64,000 nt of DNA, taken from assembly GCA_963767285.1 (NCBI GenBank), contig CAVYDJ010000002.1, positions 124,001-188,000 of the forward strand, given 5' to 3'. The notes under the pieces were generated by a model. It made no database searches. It was not told the DNA's origin and worked only from the letters and a program-made list of their open reading frames with translations. Below are positions 32,580 through 39,980 of the stretch, piece after piece (position 1 is the stretch's first letter; each line of letters opens with the position of its first letter). The translations under genes were made by a program, and so were the position numbers. Source of the stretch: WHSW01 sp963767285. GTDB lineage: Bacteria; Actinomycetota; Thermoleophilia; Solirubrobacterales; 70-9.

Positions 32580-32990
32580 ATGCAGCCGGAGCGGATTCAC
32601 GAACGGCGCGCCGTGCTGTTCGTCGTCGCCGGCGCGGCGACCGCGATCGTCTCGATTCCGCTCGCCGCGGCCGGCGGACCGCCGTATTTGTCGCTCGACT
32701 CGCTCAGCCCGTGGCTCGTCACCTACGCGATCGGCCTTTTCGCCGCCCTGTTCGCGACCCCGTTCCTGATCCACGCCCGGCTGGGTGGCGACCTCGAGGC
32801 CGACGCGCGCTGGGAGCGGGCAATGCTGTGGTGGGGCGCGATCGCGGTCGCGGTGCTCGGCGCCTCGGTGATCTGCGGCCTGCCGTCGGGGTTCGATTCC
32901 GACACCCTCGGCGGGGCGATCGCGATCGTCGGGATCGTCGATTCGGGGCTGATCCTGGCGACCCTGGTCGCCTGGATGCTCAACGATTGA
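32580..32990 (+). CDS. small four-helix membrane protein of unknown function
   Basis: A 136-residue hydrophobic protein with about four membrane segments: AVLFVVAGAATAIVSIPLAA, VTYAIGLFAALFATPFLI, AMLWWGAIAVAVLGASVI and GAIAIVGIVDSGLILATLVA. The ends are short and charged. No family is recognised. The 190 bases before it, after the phosphatase gene, hold no convincing gene. The nitrilase promoter region begins 35 bases after its stop. Confidence 0.7.
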   Translation: MQPERIHERRAVLFVVAGAATAIVSIPLAAAGGPPYLSLDSLSPWLVTYAIGLFAALFATPFLIHARLGGDLEADARWERAMLWWGAIAVAVLGASVICGLPSGFDSDTLGGAIAIVGIVDSGLILATLVAWMLND

Positions 32991-33024
32991 GAACCGGGCC
33001 GGACCGGCCGCTGAATCGTCTAGA

Positions 33025-33040
33025 TTGACTGGTCAGTCAA
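33025..33040. promoter_or_regulatory. TetR-type operator upstream of nitrilase-tetR operon
   Basis: TTGACTGGTCAGTCAA: 6-bp perfect arms TTGACT and AGTCAA around GGTC. This size and symmetry are typical of TetR-family operators. It sits 24 bases before the nitrilase ATG, and a TetR gene is the next gene in the same unit, so autoregulation is the simple reading. TTGACT could also serve as a -35 element, letting the repressor block polymerase directly. Confidence 0.7.
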
Positions 33041-33063
33041 CTGTGGGAGAGAAGGGGTCAGCG

Positions 33064-33894
33064 ATGCGCGCGGCCGCCGTTCAGCTCAATTCGAACGCCG
33101 ACAAGGCCCGCAACCTCGAGGTCGCGGAGCGCCTGGTGGCGAGCGCCGCCGGTGACGGCGCGGAGCTCGTCGTCCTGCCGGAGAAGTGGAACCTGCTCGG
33201 GTCCGCCGAGGATCTACAGGCGGGCGCCGAGCCGCTCGAGTCCGGGCCGACGATCGAGGCCGCCCGTGGCTGGGCGCGTGACCTCGGCATCCACCTGGTC
33301 GCGGGCAGCATCGCCGAGCGTCACGAGGGCGCCGACCGCCTGTTCAACACCAGCTGCGCGATCGAGCCGGACGGCGAGATCGCCGCCGTCTACCGGAAGA
33401 TCCACATGTTCGACGTCGACGTCGGCGGGGTCCGATACCGCGAGTCGGATTCCGAGCAGCCCGGAGACGAGATCGTCGCCGCCGATCTGGGCGGCGTCGA
33501 GGTCGGGCTGACGATCTGTTACGACCTCCGCTTCCCCGAGCTGTACCGGATCCTCGCGGTCCGGGGCGCCCGCGTGATCGCCGTTCCCTCGGCGTTCACA
33601 GCCACGACCGGCCGCGACCACTGGGAGGTGCTGCTGCGCGCCCGGGCGATCGAGAACCAGGCCTTCGTGGTCGCGCCGAACCAGGTCGGTGCGGCGCCCC
33701 CCAACTACGACTCCTACGGCCACTCGATGATCGTCGATCCCTGGGGCGTGGTGCTCGCCGAGGCGTCCGACGGCGAGGGCGTGGTCAGCGCCGAGCTCGA
33801 CCTTGGCCGCCAGGACGAGGTCCGCGCCTCGCTGCCCTCGCTCGCCAACCGCCAGGCGCACGCCTACCGCTGGCCGAACGAGGTCGGTGTCTGA
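33064..33894 (+). CDS. carbon-nitrogen hydrolase (nitrilase superfamily)
   Basis: A 276-residue amidase-type member of the nitrilase superfamily. The catalytic Glu-Lys-Cys triad is visible: E in VVLPEKWN (about 40), K in VYRKIHMFD (about 112) and C in LTICYDLRFPELYR (about 152). The latter two blocks look like the Nit1/Nit2 (omega-amidase or deaminated-glutathione amidase) branch, but the actual amide is unknown. The ATG at 33064 is preferred because GAAGGGG lies 6 bases upstream; an in-frame start at 33025 would fall in the operator. Its stop overlaps the TetR start (TGATG). Confidence 0.92.
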   Translation: MRAAAVQLNSNADKARNLEVAERLVASAAGDGAELVVLPEKWNLLGSAEDLQAGAEPLESGPTIEAARGWARDLGIHLVAGSIAERHEGADRLFNTSCAIEPDGEIAAVYRKIHMFDVDVGGVRYRESDSEQPGDEIVAADLGGVEVGLTICYDLRFPELYRILAVRGARVIAVPSAFTATTGRDHWEVLLRARAIENQAFVVAPNQVGAAPPNYDSYGHSMIVDPWGVVLAEASDGEGVVSAELDLGRQDEVRASLPSLANRQAHAYRWPNEVGV

Positions 33895-34508
33895 TGGCCA
33901 AGGCGCCCCCGATCGACCGCCGCCGCCAGATCCTCGACGCCGCGATCCGCGTCTTCGCGCGCCAGGGCTTCAACGCCTGCCGCGTCTCGGACATCGCCCG
34001 CGAGGCGAACGTCGCCTACGGGCTCGTCTACCACTACTTCGATTCCAAGGACCAGGTGCTGAACGAGCTGTTCGTCGAGCGCTGGTCGCTGCTGCTGCAG
34101 GCGATCCACGAGGTCGACGACCGCTCGATCCCGGCCCGCGAGAAGCTCGACGCGGTCGCCGGCTTCATCATCGATTCCTACCGCCACGACCCCGAGCTGA
34201 TGAAGGTGATCATCGTCGAGGTCACCCGGGCGGCGAACTCCTTCACACGCACCCACCTGAAGGAGATCCGCCAGGCGTTCGACCTGATCGCCAAGATCGT
34301 CCGCGACGCGCAGGTGGCGGGCGACTTCCGCGACGACATCGACCCCGAGTTCGCGTCGATGTGGTTCTACGGCGCGATCGAGCAGCTGCTCAGCGCCTGG
34401 GTGTTCGAGATCATCCCCGACGGCGAGGGCGACTTCGACCGCGCGCGCTCGATGGTGGTCGAGACGATCTGCGGCGGGTTGGAGAAGGGCGCCGCGAACG
34501 GCTCCTGA
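33894..34508 (+). CDS. TetR/AcrR family transcriptional regulator
   Basis: A 204-residue regulator. The N-terminal helix-turn-helix is RRRQILDAAIRVFARQGFNA, CRVSDIAREANVAYGLVYHY, FDSKDQVL. The C-terminal ligand domain reads FTRTHLKEIRQAFDLIAKIV and is of the fatty acid/acyl-CoA regulator type by general look, which is only a hint. Its start overlaps the nitrilase stop (TGATG), so the two are translated together and probably controlled from the TTGACTGGTCAGTCAA site upstream. Confidence 0.92.
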   Translation: MAKAPPIDRRRQILDAAIRVFARQGFNACRVSDIAREANVAYGLVYHYFDSKDQVLNELFVERWSLLLQAIHEVDDRSIPAREKLDAVAGFIIDSYRHDPELMKVIIVEVTRAANSFTRTHLKEIRQAFDLIAKIVRDAQVAGDFRDDIDPEFASMWFYGAIEQLLSAWVFEIIPDGEGDFDRARSMVVETICGGLEKGAANGS

Positions 34509-34548
34509 CTGATTTACTGCGCGCACCGCGGGTAACCGCTCGGCAAGC

Positions 34549-34683
34549 ATGGACAACGAGATCGTCAAACGACTTCTGTGGACCGGCCTCGTGGCCGGCA
34601 CCGGCGCGCTCGCCAGCGTCGTCGCGATGCGGGCCTCCGCCCTGATCTGGCGCCGTCTGTTCGACGAGGACCCGCCGGAGTGA
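34549..34683 (+). CDS. DUF4235-like small membrane protein (44 residues)
   Basis: A very short protein, MDNEIVKRLLWTGLVAGTGA followed by LASVVAMRASALIWRRLFDE and DPPE. One membrane helix (about residues 9-33) and the W-R-x2-F-x-E-x-P-P-E ending match the DUF4235 family, which commonly sits with Holin-X and DUF3618 genes in actinobacteria, exactly as here. Its TGA overlaps the GTG of the next gene (GTGA). Role unknown, probably in the cell envelope. Confidence 0.78.
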   Translation: MDNEIVKRLLWTGLVAGTGALASVVAMRASALIWRRLFDEDPPE

Positions 34684-35141
34684 GCGGCGCCGCGCCCCAG
34701 CCGCCGCCGACGGGTCCGCCTCAGGACGACCGCGGGGTCGGCGAGCTCGTCTTCGACGTCTCCGAGCGCGTCTCGACCTTGGTTCGCGAGGAGTTCGAGC
34801 TCGCGAAGACCGAGATCACCGAGAAGGTCACGAAGCTGCTCCGGGGCTCGGCGATCGGCGCGGCCGCCGGTGTGTTCGCGTTCCTCGGCCTGATCCTGCT
34901 CATGCACGCGTTCGCGTGGCTGCTCAACGACCTCTTCTTCGACGACGCGTTCTGGGCCGGATTCGCGATCGAGGCCTTCCTGTTCTTCGTCGTTGCTGCC
35001 ATCGCCGGGTACGTCGCCTACCGCGCCGTCCAGGCCGGCGCGCCGCCGGTGCCCGAGATGGCGATCGAGGAGGGCAAGCGGATCCGCCAGACCCTGGAAT
35101 CCGGGACGACTCCCGTCCCGGGCAAGGAGCCCACCCCGTGA
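34680..35141 (+). CDS. actinobacterial Holin-X family membrane protein
   Basis: A 153-residue protein of the putative actinobacterial Holin-X (phage holin-like) family. An amphipathic segment (LVFDVSERVSTLVREEFELA, KTEITEKVTKLLRG) precedes two membrane helices (AAAGVFAFLGLILLMHAFAW and FWAGFAIEAFLFFVVAAIAG). It starts at GTG in a GTGA overlap with the 44-residue gene and ends in a GTGA overlap with the DUF3618 gene. Despite the family name there are no phage genes nearby; it is more likely an envelope protein. Confidence 0.88.
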   Translation: MSGAAPQPPPTGPPQDDRGVGELVFDVSERVSTLVREEFELAKTEITEKVTKLLRGSAIGAAAGVFAFLGLILLMHAFAWLLNDLFFDDAFWAGFAIEAFLFFVVAAIAGYVAYRAVQAGAPPVPEMAIEEGKRIRQTLESGTTPVPGKEPTP

Positions 35142-35413
35142 CCAACGAGCCAGAGATCTATCGCTCCGGAGCGGGGGAGCCGGTCGCCCGCCGCGCCGCC
35201 CCGCCGCCCGGCCGCAGCTCGGCCGAGATCCGCGCCGACATCGAGCGCCAGCGCGAGGAGCTCGGCCACTCGGTCGAGGCGCTTCGCGGCCGCGTCACCG
35301 AGCTCACCGACTGGCGCCGCCAGGTCCGCGAGCACCGCCGCGAGCTGATCATCGGTGCCGCCGTCGTCGGCTTCGCGGTCGGCGCTCGGTTCGCCCTCCG
35401 CCGCCGCCGCTAG
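35138..35413 (+). CDS. DUF3618 family protein
   Basis: A 91-residue protein with the DUF3618 signature SSAEIRADIERQREELGHSV (about residues 25-44) in a long amphipathic helix, and one C-terminal membrane segment (ELIIGAAVVGFAVGARFAL) followed by a basic tail. GTG start in a GTGA overlap with the Holin-X gene. It ends the three-gene envelope unit. Function not established. Confidence 0.86.
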   Translation: MTNEPEIYRSGAGEPVARRAAPPPGRSSAEIRADIERQREELGHSVEALRGRVTELTDWRRQVREHRRELIIGAAVVGFAVGARFALRRRR

Positions 35414-35445
35414 GCGCCTCTACAACAACTTCCAGCTCCGAGGTC

Positions 35446-35474
35446 TTGACAGCCTCGGCTATTCGTTGTACTCT
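35446..35474 (+). promoter_or_regulatory. sigma-70-type promoter giving a probably leaderless tetR transcript
   Basis: TTGACA at 35446-35451 and TACTCT at 35469-35474 are separated by 17 bases. The expected start of transcription, about 7 bases past the -10, falls on or next to the A of the ATG at 35482. No ribosome binding site precedes that ATG, which supports a leaderless mRNA. Confidence 0.7.
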
Positions 35475-35495
35475 CGTACTAATGAGTGGTACGAG
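35473..35495. promoter_or_regulatory. inverted repeat over the tetR start, candidate autoregulatory operator
   Basis: CTCGTAC and GTACGAG are perfect complements separated by 9 bases. The site overlaps the end of the -10 box, the expected transcription start and the first codons of the TetR gene, so a bound repressor would block initiation of the tetR-glycosyltransferase unit. Confidence 0.65.
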
Positions 35496-36087
35496 GACCT
35501 ATCGAATGACGACGAGGGCGGCCGCGGCCGAGGCGACGCGGGATCGCATCCTCGATACCGCCCGCGAGGCGTTCCTGAACCACTGGTATGACGAGGTGAC
35601 GATCCGCGGGATCGCTCGGGACGCCGGCGTAGCGCTGCAGACGGTCCGCAACCACTTCGCCAGCAAGGACGATCTGTTGCGCGGCGTGCTCGACCAGCTC
35701 GATGCCGAGATCCGGTCGGTCCGCTTCGCGGTCGAGCCGGGGGACGTCGACACCGCGATCGCGACCCTGGTCGACGACTACGAGCGCAACGGCGACGCGA
35801 ATTTCCGCATGCTCTCCGTCGAGCCGCGCGTCCCCGCCGTGCGGCCGTTCATGGACCGCGGCCGCGCCAGCCACCAGGCCTGGGTCGAGCGCGTATTCGC
35901 GCGCGCGCTCGCCGGCATGCGGGGAAAGGCCCGCGCGCGGCGGATCGCCGAGCTGGTCGTCGTCACCGACGTCTACGCCTGGAAGCTGCTTCGCCGTGAC
36001 AAGGGATTGGATCGCGATCAGACGATCGCCGCGATGCGCGAGCTCGTGCTTGCGCTACACCACAACGAGCAAGGAGAGCCGAGATGA
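35482..36087 (+). CDS. TetR family transcriptional regulator
   Basis: A 201-residue regulator. The helix-turn-helix is in TRDRILDTAREAFLNHWYDE, VTIRGIARDAGVALQTVRNH, FASKDDLL. The C-terminal domain carries FMDRGRASHQAWVERVFARA, as in several uncharacterised actinobacterial TetR proteins. ATG at 35482 follows a near-consensus promoter with no leader; a second ATG eight codons on (MTTRAAAA) is an alternative start. It overlaps the glycosyltransferase gene by ATGA and very likely controls it. Confidence 0.92.
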   Translation: MSGTRTYRMTTRAAAAEATRDRILDTAREAFLNHWYDEVTIRGIARDAGVALQTVRNHFASKDDLLRGVLDQLDAEIRSVRFAVEPGDVDTAIATLVDDYERNGDANFRMLSVEPRVPAVRPFMDRGRASHQAWVERVFARALAGMRGKARARRIAELVVVTDVYAWKLLRRDKGLDRDQTIAAMRELVLALHHNEQGEPR

Positions 36088-37340
36088 CCGAGATCCTCAT
36101 GACCACCTGGGATGGCGCCGGAACAACGCCGCCGCTGATGAGCGTCGCGCGCGCCTTGATCGAGCGCGGGCACACCGTTCGCGTCCTCGCCGACCCGGTG
36201 CTGCGCTCCGAGGTCGAGGCCACTGGCGCCGAGTTCGTGAGCTGGACCCGCGCCCCGCATCGGACCTCGGCCGGGCTCGACGGCCTCTTCGTGCGCGACT
36301 GGGAGGCCGGACCCGAGGGTTTCGGGGTGATGCGCGACAACCTCGCCGTCGGCCCGGCGGCCGCGTACGCGGCCGACGTCGCCGAGCAGATCGAGGCGAG
36401 GCGCCCCGATCTTCTCCTCACCGAGCTCCTGCTGTTCGGCCCGCCGATCGCGGCCGAGGCGGCCGGGGTTCCCTACGCGGTGCTCAACCCGACGATCAAC
36501 GTCGTCCCCGCGCCCGGCCTGCCCCCGTTCGGCCGCGGGTTCCTCCCCGCCGCCGGCGAGGAGGACCGCGAGCGCGACCGGGTCGCCGGCGAGGAGGGGA
36601 TGGCGGCCTGGGACGCGGCCCTGCCGGCCCTCAACGCCGCCCGTGCCGAGCACGGCCTCGAGCCGCTCGAGCACGTGCTCGACCAGGGCCGCAGCGCCGC
36701 ACTCGTTCTGGTGCTGACCAGCGCCGCGTTCGACCTCGCCGGCGACCTGCCGCCCGTGGTCAAGCACGTCGGCCCGCGCCTGGACGACCCGGACTGGGCG
36801 GAGCCCTGGGCGGCGCCCGCCGGCGACGATCCCCTGGTCCTCGTCTCGCTGAGCTCCGACTTCATGGATCAGGGCGACCTGCTGGGCCGGATCGTCGCGG
36901 CGCTCCGTGGGCTGCCCGTGCGCGCGGTCGTGACCACCGGCAAGGGCATCGACCCCGCCGACGTCCCCGGAGGACCCAACGTTCAGGTGGTCCGCTCGGC
37001 CCCGCACGCGCAGGTGCTGGAAGAGGCGGCCGCGGTGATCACCCACTGCGGCCACGGGACGACGATCAAGGCGCTCGCCGCCGGCGTGCCCCTGGTCTGC
37101 CTGCCGATGGGGCGCGATCAGCTCGACGTTGCCGCCCGGGTCGTCCATCGCAATGCCGGCGTTCGCCTCGACGCCTCGGCCGAGCCTGAGGCGATCGCCT
37201 CGGCGCTGAGTGAGGTACTCGGCGAGCCCGGCTATCGCGAGGGCGCGGAGCGGATCGCGGCGGCGATCGCCGACGAGACGGCCGAGGACCGCGCGGTGCG
37301 GGAGATCGAGTCGCTGATCTCCGCGCCGGCGCCCGCCTAG
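36084..37340 (+). CDS. GT1 (UGT/MGT-type) glycosyltransferase
   Basis: A 418-residue GT-B glycosyltransferase of family 1. The N-terminal acceptor half begins MTEILMTTWDGAGTTPPLMS; the C-terminal donor half has LVLVSLSSDFMD, VVRSAPHAQVLEEAAAVITH, CGHGTTIKALAAGVPLVCLP and MGRDQLDVAARV, the nucleotide-sugar signature of macrolide and related natural-product glycosyltransferases. The acceptor is unknown. Coupling by ATGA to a TetR gene resembles glycosylation-based detoxification of a small molecule that the repressor senses, but this is inference. A convergent degV gene ends 10 bases downstream. Confidence 0.92.
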   Translation: MTEILMTTWDGAGTTPPLMSVARALIERGHTVRVLADPVLRSEVEATGAEFVSWTRAPHRTSAGLDGLFVRDWEAGPEGFGVMRDNLAVGPAAAYAADVAEQIEARRPDLLLTELLLFGPPIAAEAAGVPYAVLNPTINVVPAPGLPPFGRGFLPAAGEEDRERDRVAGEEGMAAWDAALPALNAARAEHGLEPLEHVLDQGRSAALVLVLTSAAFDLAGDLPPVVKHVGPRLDDPDWAEPWAAPAGDDPLVLVSLSSDFMDQGDLLGRIVAALRGLPVRAVVTTGKGIDPADVPGGPNVQVVRSAPHAQVLEEAAAVITHCGHGTTIKALAAGVPLVCLPMGRDQLDVAARVVHRNAGVRLDASAEPEAIASALSEVLGEPGYREGAERIAAAIADETAEDRAVREIESLISAPAPA

Positions 37341-37350
37341 CGCGGGCGGC

Positions 37351-38238
37351 TCACATCGGCTCCAGCAGGTCCGTCTGGAGCCCGCCGAAGCCGAGCAGGC
37401 CGGGGCCGACGTGGGCGCCGATCACCGGGCCGATCTCGGAGACGAAGACCGGGTCGGTGCCGAAGATCTGCCGGCACTCGTCGACGAGGCGGCGCGCGGT
37501 GTCCGGGTCGTGGATGTGCTGCACGACCCAGGCGCCGGCGCCGGCCTCCTTGCGCTCGCGCCCGAATTCGACCATCCGCTCGAAGGCTCGCCGCCGGGTC
37601 CGGACCCGCTCGACCGGGGTGATCTCCTCCTCGAGCGTGAGGATCGGCTTGATCTGCAGCGCGGAGCCGAGCCAGGCCTGGGCGGAGCCGATCCGCCCAC
37701 CGCGGCGCAGGTACTCCAAGGTGTCGATCGAGAACCACATCTTCAGCGACTCCCGCGCCTTCGCGACGCGCGTCAGCGTCTCCTCAGCCGAGGCTCCGCC
37801 GGCGGCGGCCTGCGCGGCGATCAGGGCCATCATCCCCTGCCCGCCGCAGCCGCTGCGGCTGTCGAGCACATGGATCCGCTCCCCGCCGGCCCCCTTGTCG
37901 ATCAGCGCCTGACGAGCCTGCAGCGCCGAGTTGTAGGTGCCCGAGATCCCGGCTGAGATGTGGATCGAGACGACCTCGCGTTCGTCCGTGAGCAACGGCT
38001 CGTAGAGGTCGGTGAAGTCGCCGACCGACGGCTGCGAGGTGGTCGCGCCGTCGGCGCTGATGCGCAACCGCTCGAAGAAGTCGCCGTAGGCCTCCGCCCG
38101 GATCTCGGCCTCCCGGCGCTGCTCGCCGTCGAGGGTGACGTAGAGGCTGATCTCGTGGATGTCGTGCTTCGCGACGAGTTCGTCGGGGAGGTATGCCGTC
38201 GTGTCCGTGACGACCGCGGTGTTGGCCTCGGTGCCCAC
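37351..38238 (-). CDS. DegV family fatty-acid-binding protein
   Basis: A 295-residue DegV/FakB-type protein; characterised relatives bind a fatty acid and present it to the kinase FakA. Landmarks: VVTDTTAYLPDELV at the N-terminus, TTSQPSVGDFTDLYEPLL, SIHISAGISGTYNSALQA and VLDSRSGCGGQGMMALIAAQ. The conserved TSQPS and SAGISGTY segments contact the carboxylate in known structures. It starts at GTG. No fakA-like gene is in the window. It diverges from the epimerase gene with a 36-base spacer. Confidence 0.92.
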   Translation of the reverse strand: MGTEANTAVVTDTTAYLPDELVAKHDIHEISLYVTLDGEQRREAEIRAEAYGDFFERLRISADGATTSQPSVGDFTDLYEPLLTDEREVVSIHISAGISGTYNSALQARQALIDKGAGGERIHVLDSRSGCGGQGMMALIAAQAAAGGASAEETLTRVAKARESLKMWFSIDTLEYLRRGGRIGSAQAWLGSALQIKPILTLEEEITPVERVRTRRRAFERMVEFGRERKEAGAGAWVVQHIHDPDTARRLVDECRQIFGTDPVFVSEIGPVIGAHVGPGLLGFGGLQTDLLEPM

Positions 38239-38274
38239 TGGCCAAGGTTCTTATCACGACTAGCATGCGGCCCG

Positions 38275-39318
38275 ATGGCAAAGACGCTGGTAACCGGGGG
38301 TAGCGGCTTCCTGGGTTCGCACCTGGTACGTGCTCTCGCGGAGCGCGGCGATGATCTCCGGCTGCTCGCTCGCCGCAGCTCGAAGCTCGGTCATCTCGAC
38401 GGGATCGAGTTCGAGCGCGTCTCCGGCGACGTCACCGACCGACGCGCGGTTCGCCGCGCGATGCAGGATGTCGACCGCGTTTTCCACGTCGCCGGACGCA
38501 CCTCGTTGCGGCCCACCGACCGGGCGGCGGTGTTCGCCACCAATCTCCGCGGCGCCCAGCTCGTCTTCGAGGAGGCGGCCGAGGTGGGGGTCGAACGGGT
38601 CGTGCACACCTCGAGCGCGGGTGCGATCGGGGTCGCGAAGCCGAAGGGTGCCGCGGACGAGACGACGCCGTTCGAGATCGGCCACCTGGGCCTCGCCTAC
38701 GTCAACTCCAAGCACGAGGCCGAGCTGGAGGCGTTCCGGCACGCGGCGCACGGTCTGCCGGTGGTGATCGTCAACCCGTCCTTCGTGCTCGGGCCCGATG
38801 ACCCGAGCGGGACCTCGATGGGCCTGGTGCGCCGTTTCTGCCTCGGCCAGATCCCGGCCTATGTCGACGGGGCGCTCAACATCGTCGACGTGCGCGACGT
38901 CGCCGCGGGACACCTGCTCGCGGACGCCAAGGGCGAGGTCGGCGAGCGCTACATCCTCGCCGGGCGGAACTTCACCTTCGACCGCCTGTTCGCCGATCTG
39001 AGCCGGATCTCCGGCGTTGACCCGCCGCCGCTGAAGCTGCCGAAGAACGTCGCCCTGGGCGGGCTCGGGGTCGCCTCGCGGCTGCGGCTGCCGCTGCCGG
39101 CCCGCCAGGAGGAGATCGTCTCGGCGTCGCAGTGGTGGACCTACCGCAACGCGAAGGCGAAGCGCGAGCTCGGCTTCAAGCCGCGCCCGCACGAGGAGAC
39201 GCTCGAGGACGCGGTTGCATGGCAGCTCGACCAGCTCTCGACCCGCGGCGTCCGCAGCGGCCCCGAACGGGCCGCGATCAAGGTTCTGAACCGGGCCCTG
39301 AGGCCGCTGAACCGATGA
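38275..39318 (+). CDS. NAD-dependent epimerase/dehydratase (extended SDR, HpnA/DFR-like)
   Basis: A 347-residue extended SDR with LVTGGSGFLGSHLVRALAER (cofactor site), HVAGRTSL, HTSSAGAIGVAKP and YVNSK (catalytic Tyr-Lys, about residue 142). INPSFVLGP-type (VIVNPSFVLGPDDPSGTSMG) and LNIVDVRDVAAGHLLA blocks place it near hopanoid-associated HpnA and dihydroflavonol reductase-like proteins. The substrate is unknown. ATG start at 38275; it ends in an ATGA overlap with the small GST-like gene. Confidence 0.9.
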   Translation: MAKTLVTGGSGFLGSHLVRALAERGDDLRLLARRSSKLGHLDGIEFERVSGDVTDRRAVRRAMQDVDRVFHVAGRTSLRPTDRAAVFATNLRGAQLVFEEAAEVGVERVVHTSSAGAIGVAKPKGAADETTPFEIGHLGLAYVNSKHEAELEAFRHAAHGLPVVIVNPSFVLGPDDPSGTSMGLVRRFCLGQIPAYVDGALNIVDVRDVAAGHLLADAKGEVGERYILAGRNFTFDRLFADLSRISGVDPPPLKLPKNVALGGLGVASRLRLPLPARQEEIVSASQWWTYRNAKAKRELGFKPRPHEETLEDAVAWQLDQLSTRGVRSGPERAAIKVLNRALRPLNR

Positions 39319-39602
39319 TCGCGCTGTATCGCTGCCGGACGCCGACCAACATCCTGTGTCCCTGCGGCGCGGTCGAGCGGCGCCTGCGCAAGCTCGCGCT
39401 CGAGCACGAGACGAAGCGGGTGCCCTACAAGAAGGGCGCGAGACCGGAGATCGACGAGCTCACCGGCCAAAAGCGCGTCCCGGTGCTGGTCGACGGCGAC
39501 GAGGTGATCTGCGACTCGAAGCGAATCCTTCAGTACCTGGCCTGGAAGTACGAGAAAGAGGGGGAGCGACCCTCTACCATTGATGCCGATGGACACGCCT
39601 GA
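39315..39602 (+). CDS. glutathione S-transferase N-terminal/glutaredoxin-like domain protein
   Basis: A 95-residue thioredoxin-fold protein. It holds CPCG (about residues 15-18) at the redox-site position, KRVPVLVDGDEVICDSKRIL where the cis-proline (RVPV) and the glutathione-contacting acidic/Ser pair are expected, and no C-terminal helical GST domain. Because it has both a two-cysteine site and the GST-type D-S-x-x-I motif, it could be a stand-alone thiol transferase using a low-molecular-weight thiol. It overlaps the epimerase stop (ATGA) and the start of the IscA-type gene. Confidence 0.82.
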   Translation: MIALYRCRTPTNILCPCGAVERRLRKLALEHETKRVPYKKGARPEIDELTGQKRVPVLVDGDEVICDSKRILQYLAWKYEKEGERPSTIDADGHA

Positions 39603-39957
39603 TTCAGCAGTGACGATCACCGACACGGCCGCGGAGAAGATCCGCGACCTGGTCGCCGCGAACGAGAACGAGCAGGTTCTGAGGATCGCCGTCAAGGGTG
39701 GCGGCTGCTCCGGCTTCCAGTACGCGCTCGCGCTCGACTCCCGCAAGGAGGACGACAAGGTCTTCGAGCACAACGGCGTCGCGGTCGCGGTCGACAAGGT
39801 CAGCATGCAGTTCGTGTTCGGGTCCCAGGTCGACTACGTCGAGGGACTCCAGGGCGCCGGGTTCACGGTCAACAACCCGAACGTCGTCGCCGCCTGCGGC
39901 TGCGGCTCCTCGTTCCAGGTTCGTGACGATGCGGCCGAGCAGGCCGCGACCGTCTGA
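39583..39957 (+). CDS. iron-sulfur cluster insertion protein (IscA/ErpA/HesB type)
   Basis: A 124-residue A-type carrier delivering Fe-S clusters to target proteins. The three invariant cysteines are seen: GGGCSGFQY (about residue 42) and the CGCGSSF near the C-terminus. Strand pattern VTITDTAAEKIRDLVAANEN fits. Start choice is among TTG 39580, ATG 39583 and ATG 39589; GGGGAG lies 16 bases before 39583, so none is clearly favoured. It overlaps the end of the GST-like gene, and the ABC-F gene follows 23 bases later. Confidence 0.93.
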   Translation: MPMDTPDSAVTITDTAAEKIRDLVAANENEQVLRIAVKGGGCSGFQYALALDSRKEDDKVFEHNGVAVAVDKVSMQFVFGSQVDYVEGLQGAGFTVNNPNVVAACGCGSSFQVRDDAAEQAATV

Positions 39958-39980
39958 ACCCGTAGCCGGGAAGTAACGCC

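Noticed and set aside
34549..35413. Prophage remnant suggested by the holin-like gene
   Set aside because: Holin-X, DUF4235 and DUF3618 genes normally travel together in actinobacterial chromosomes, and no other phage gene is near.
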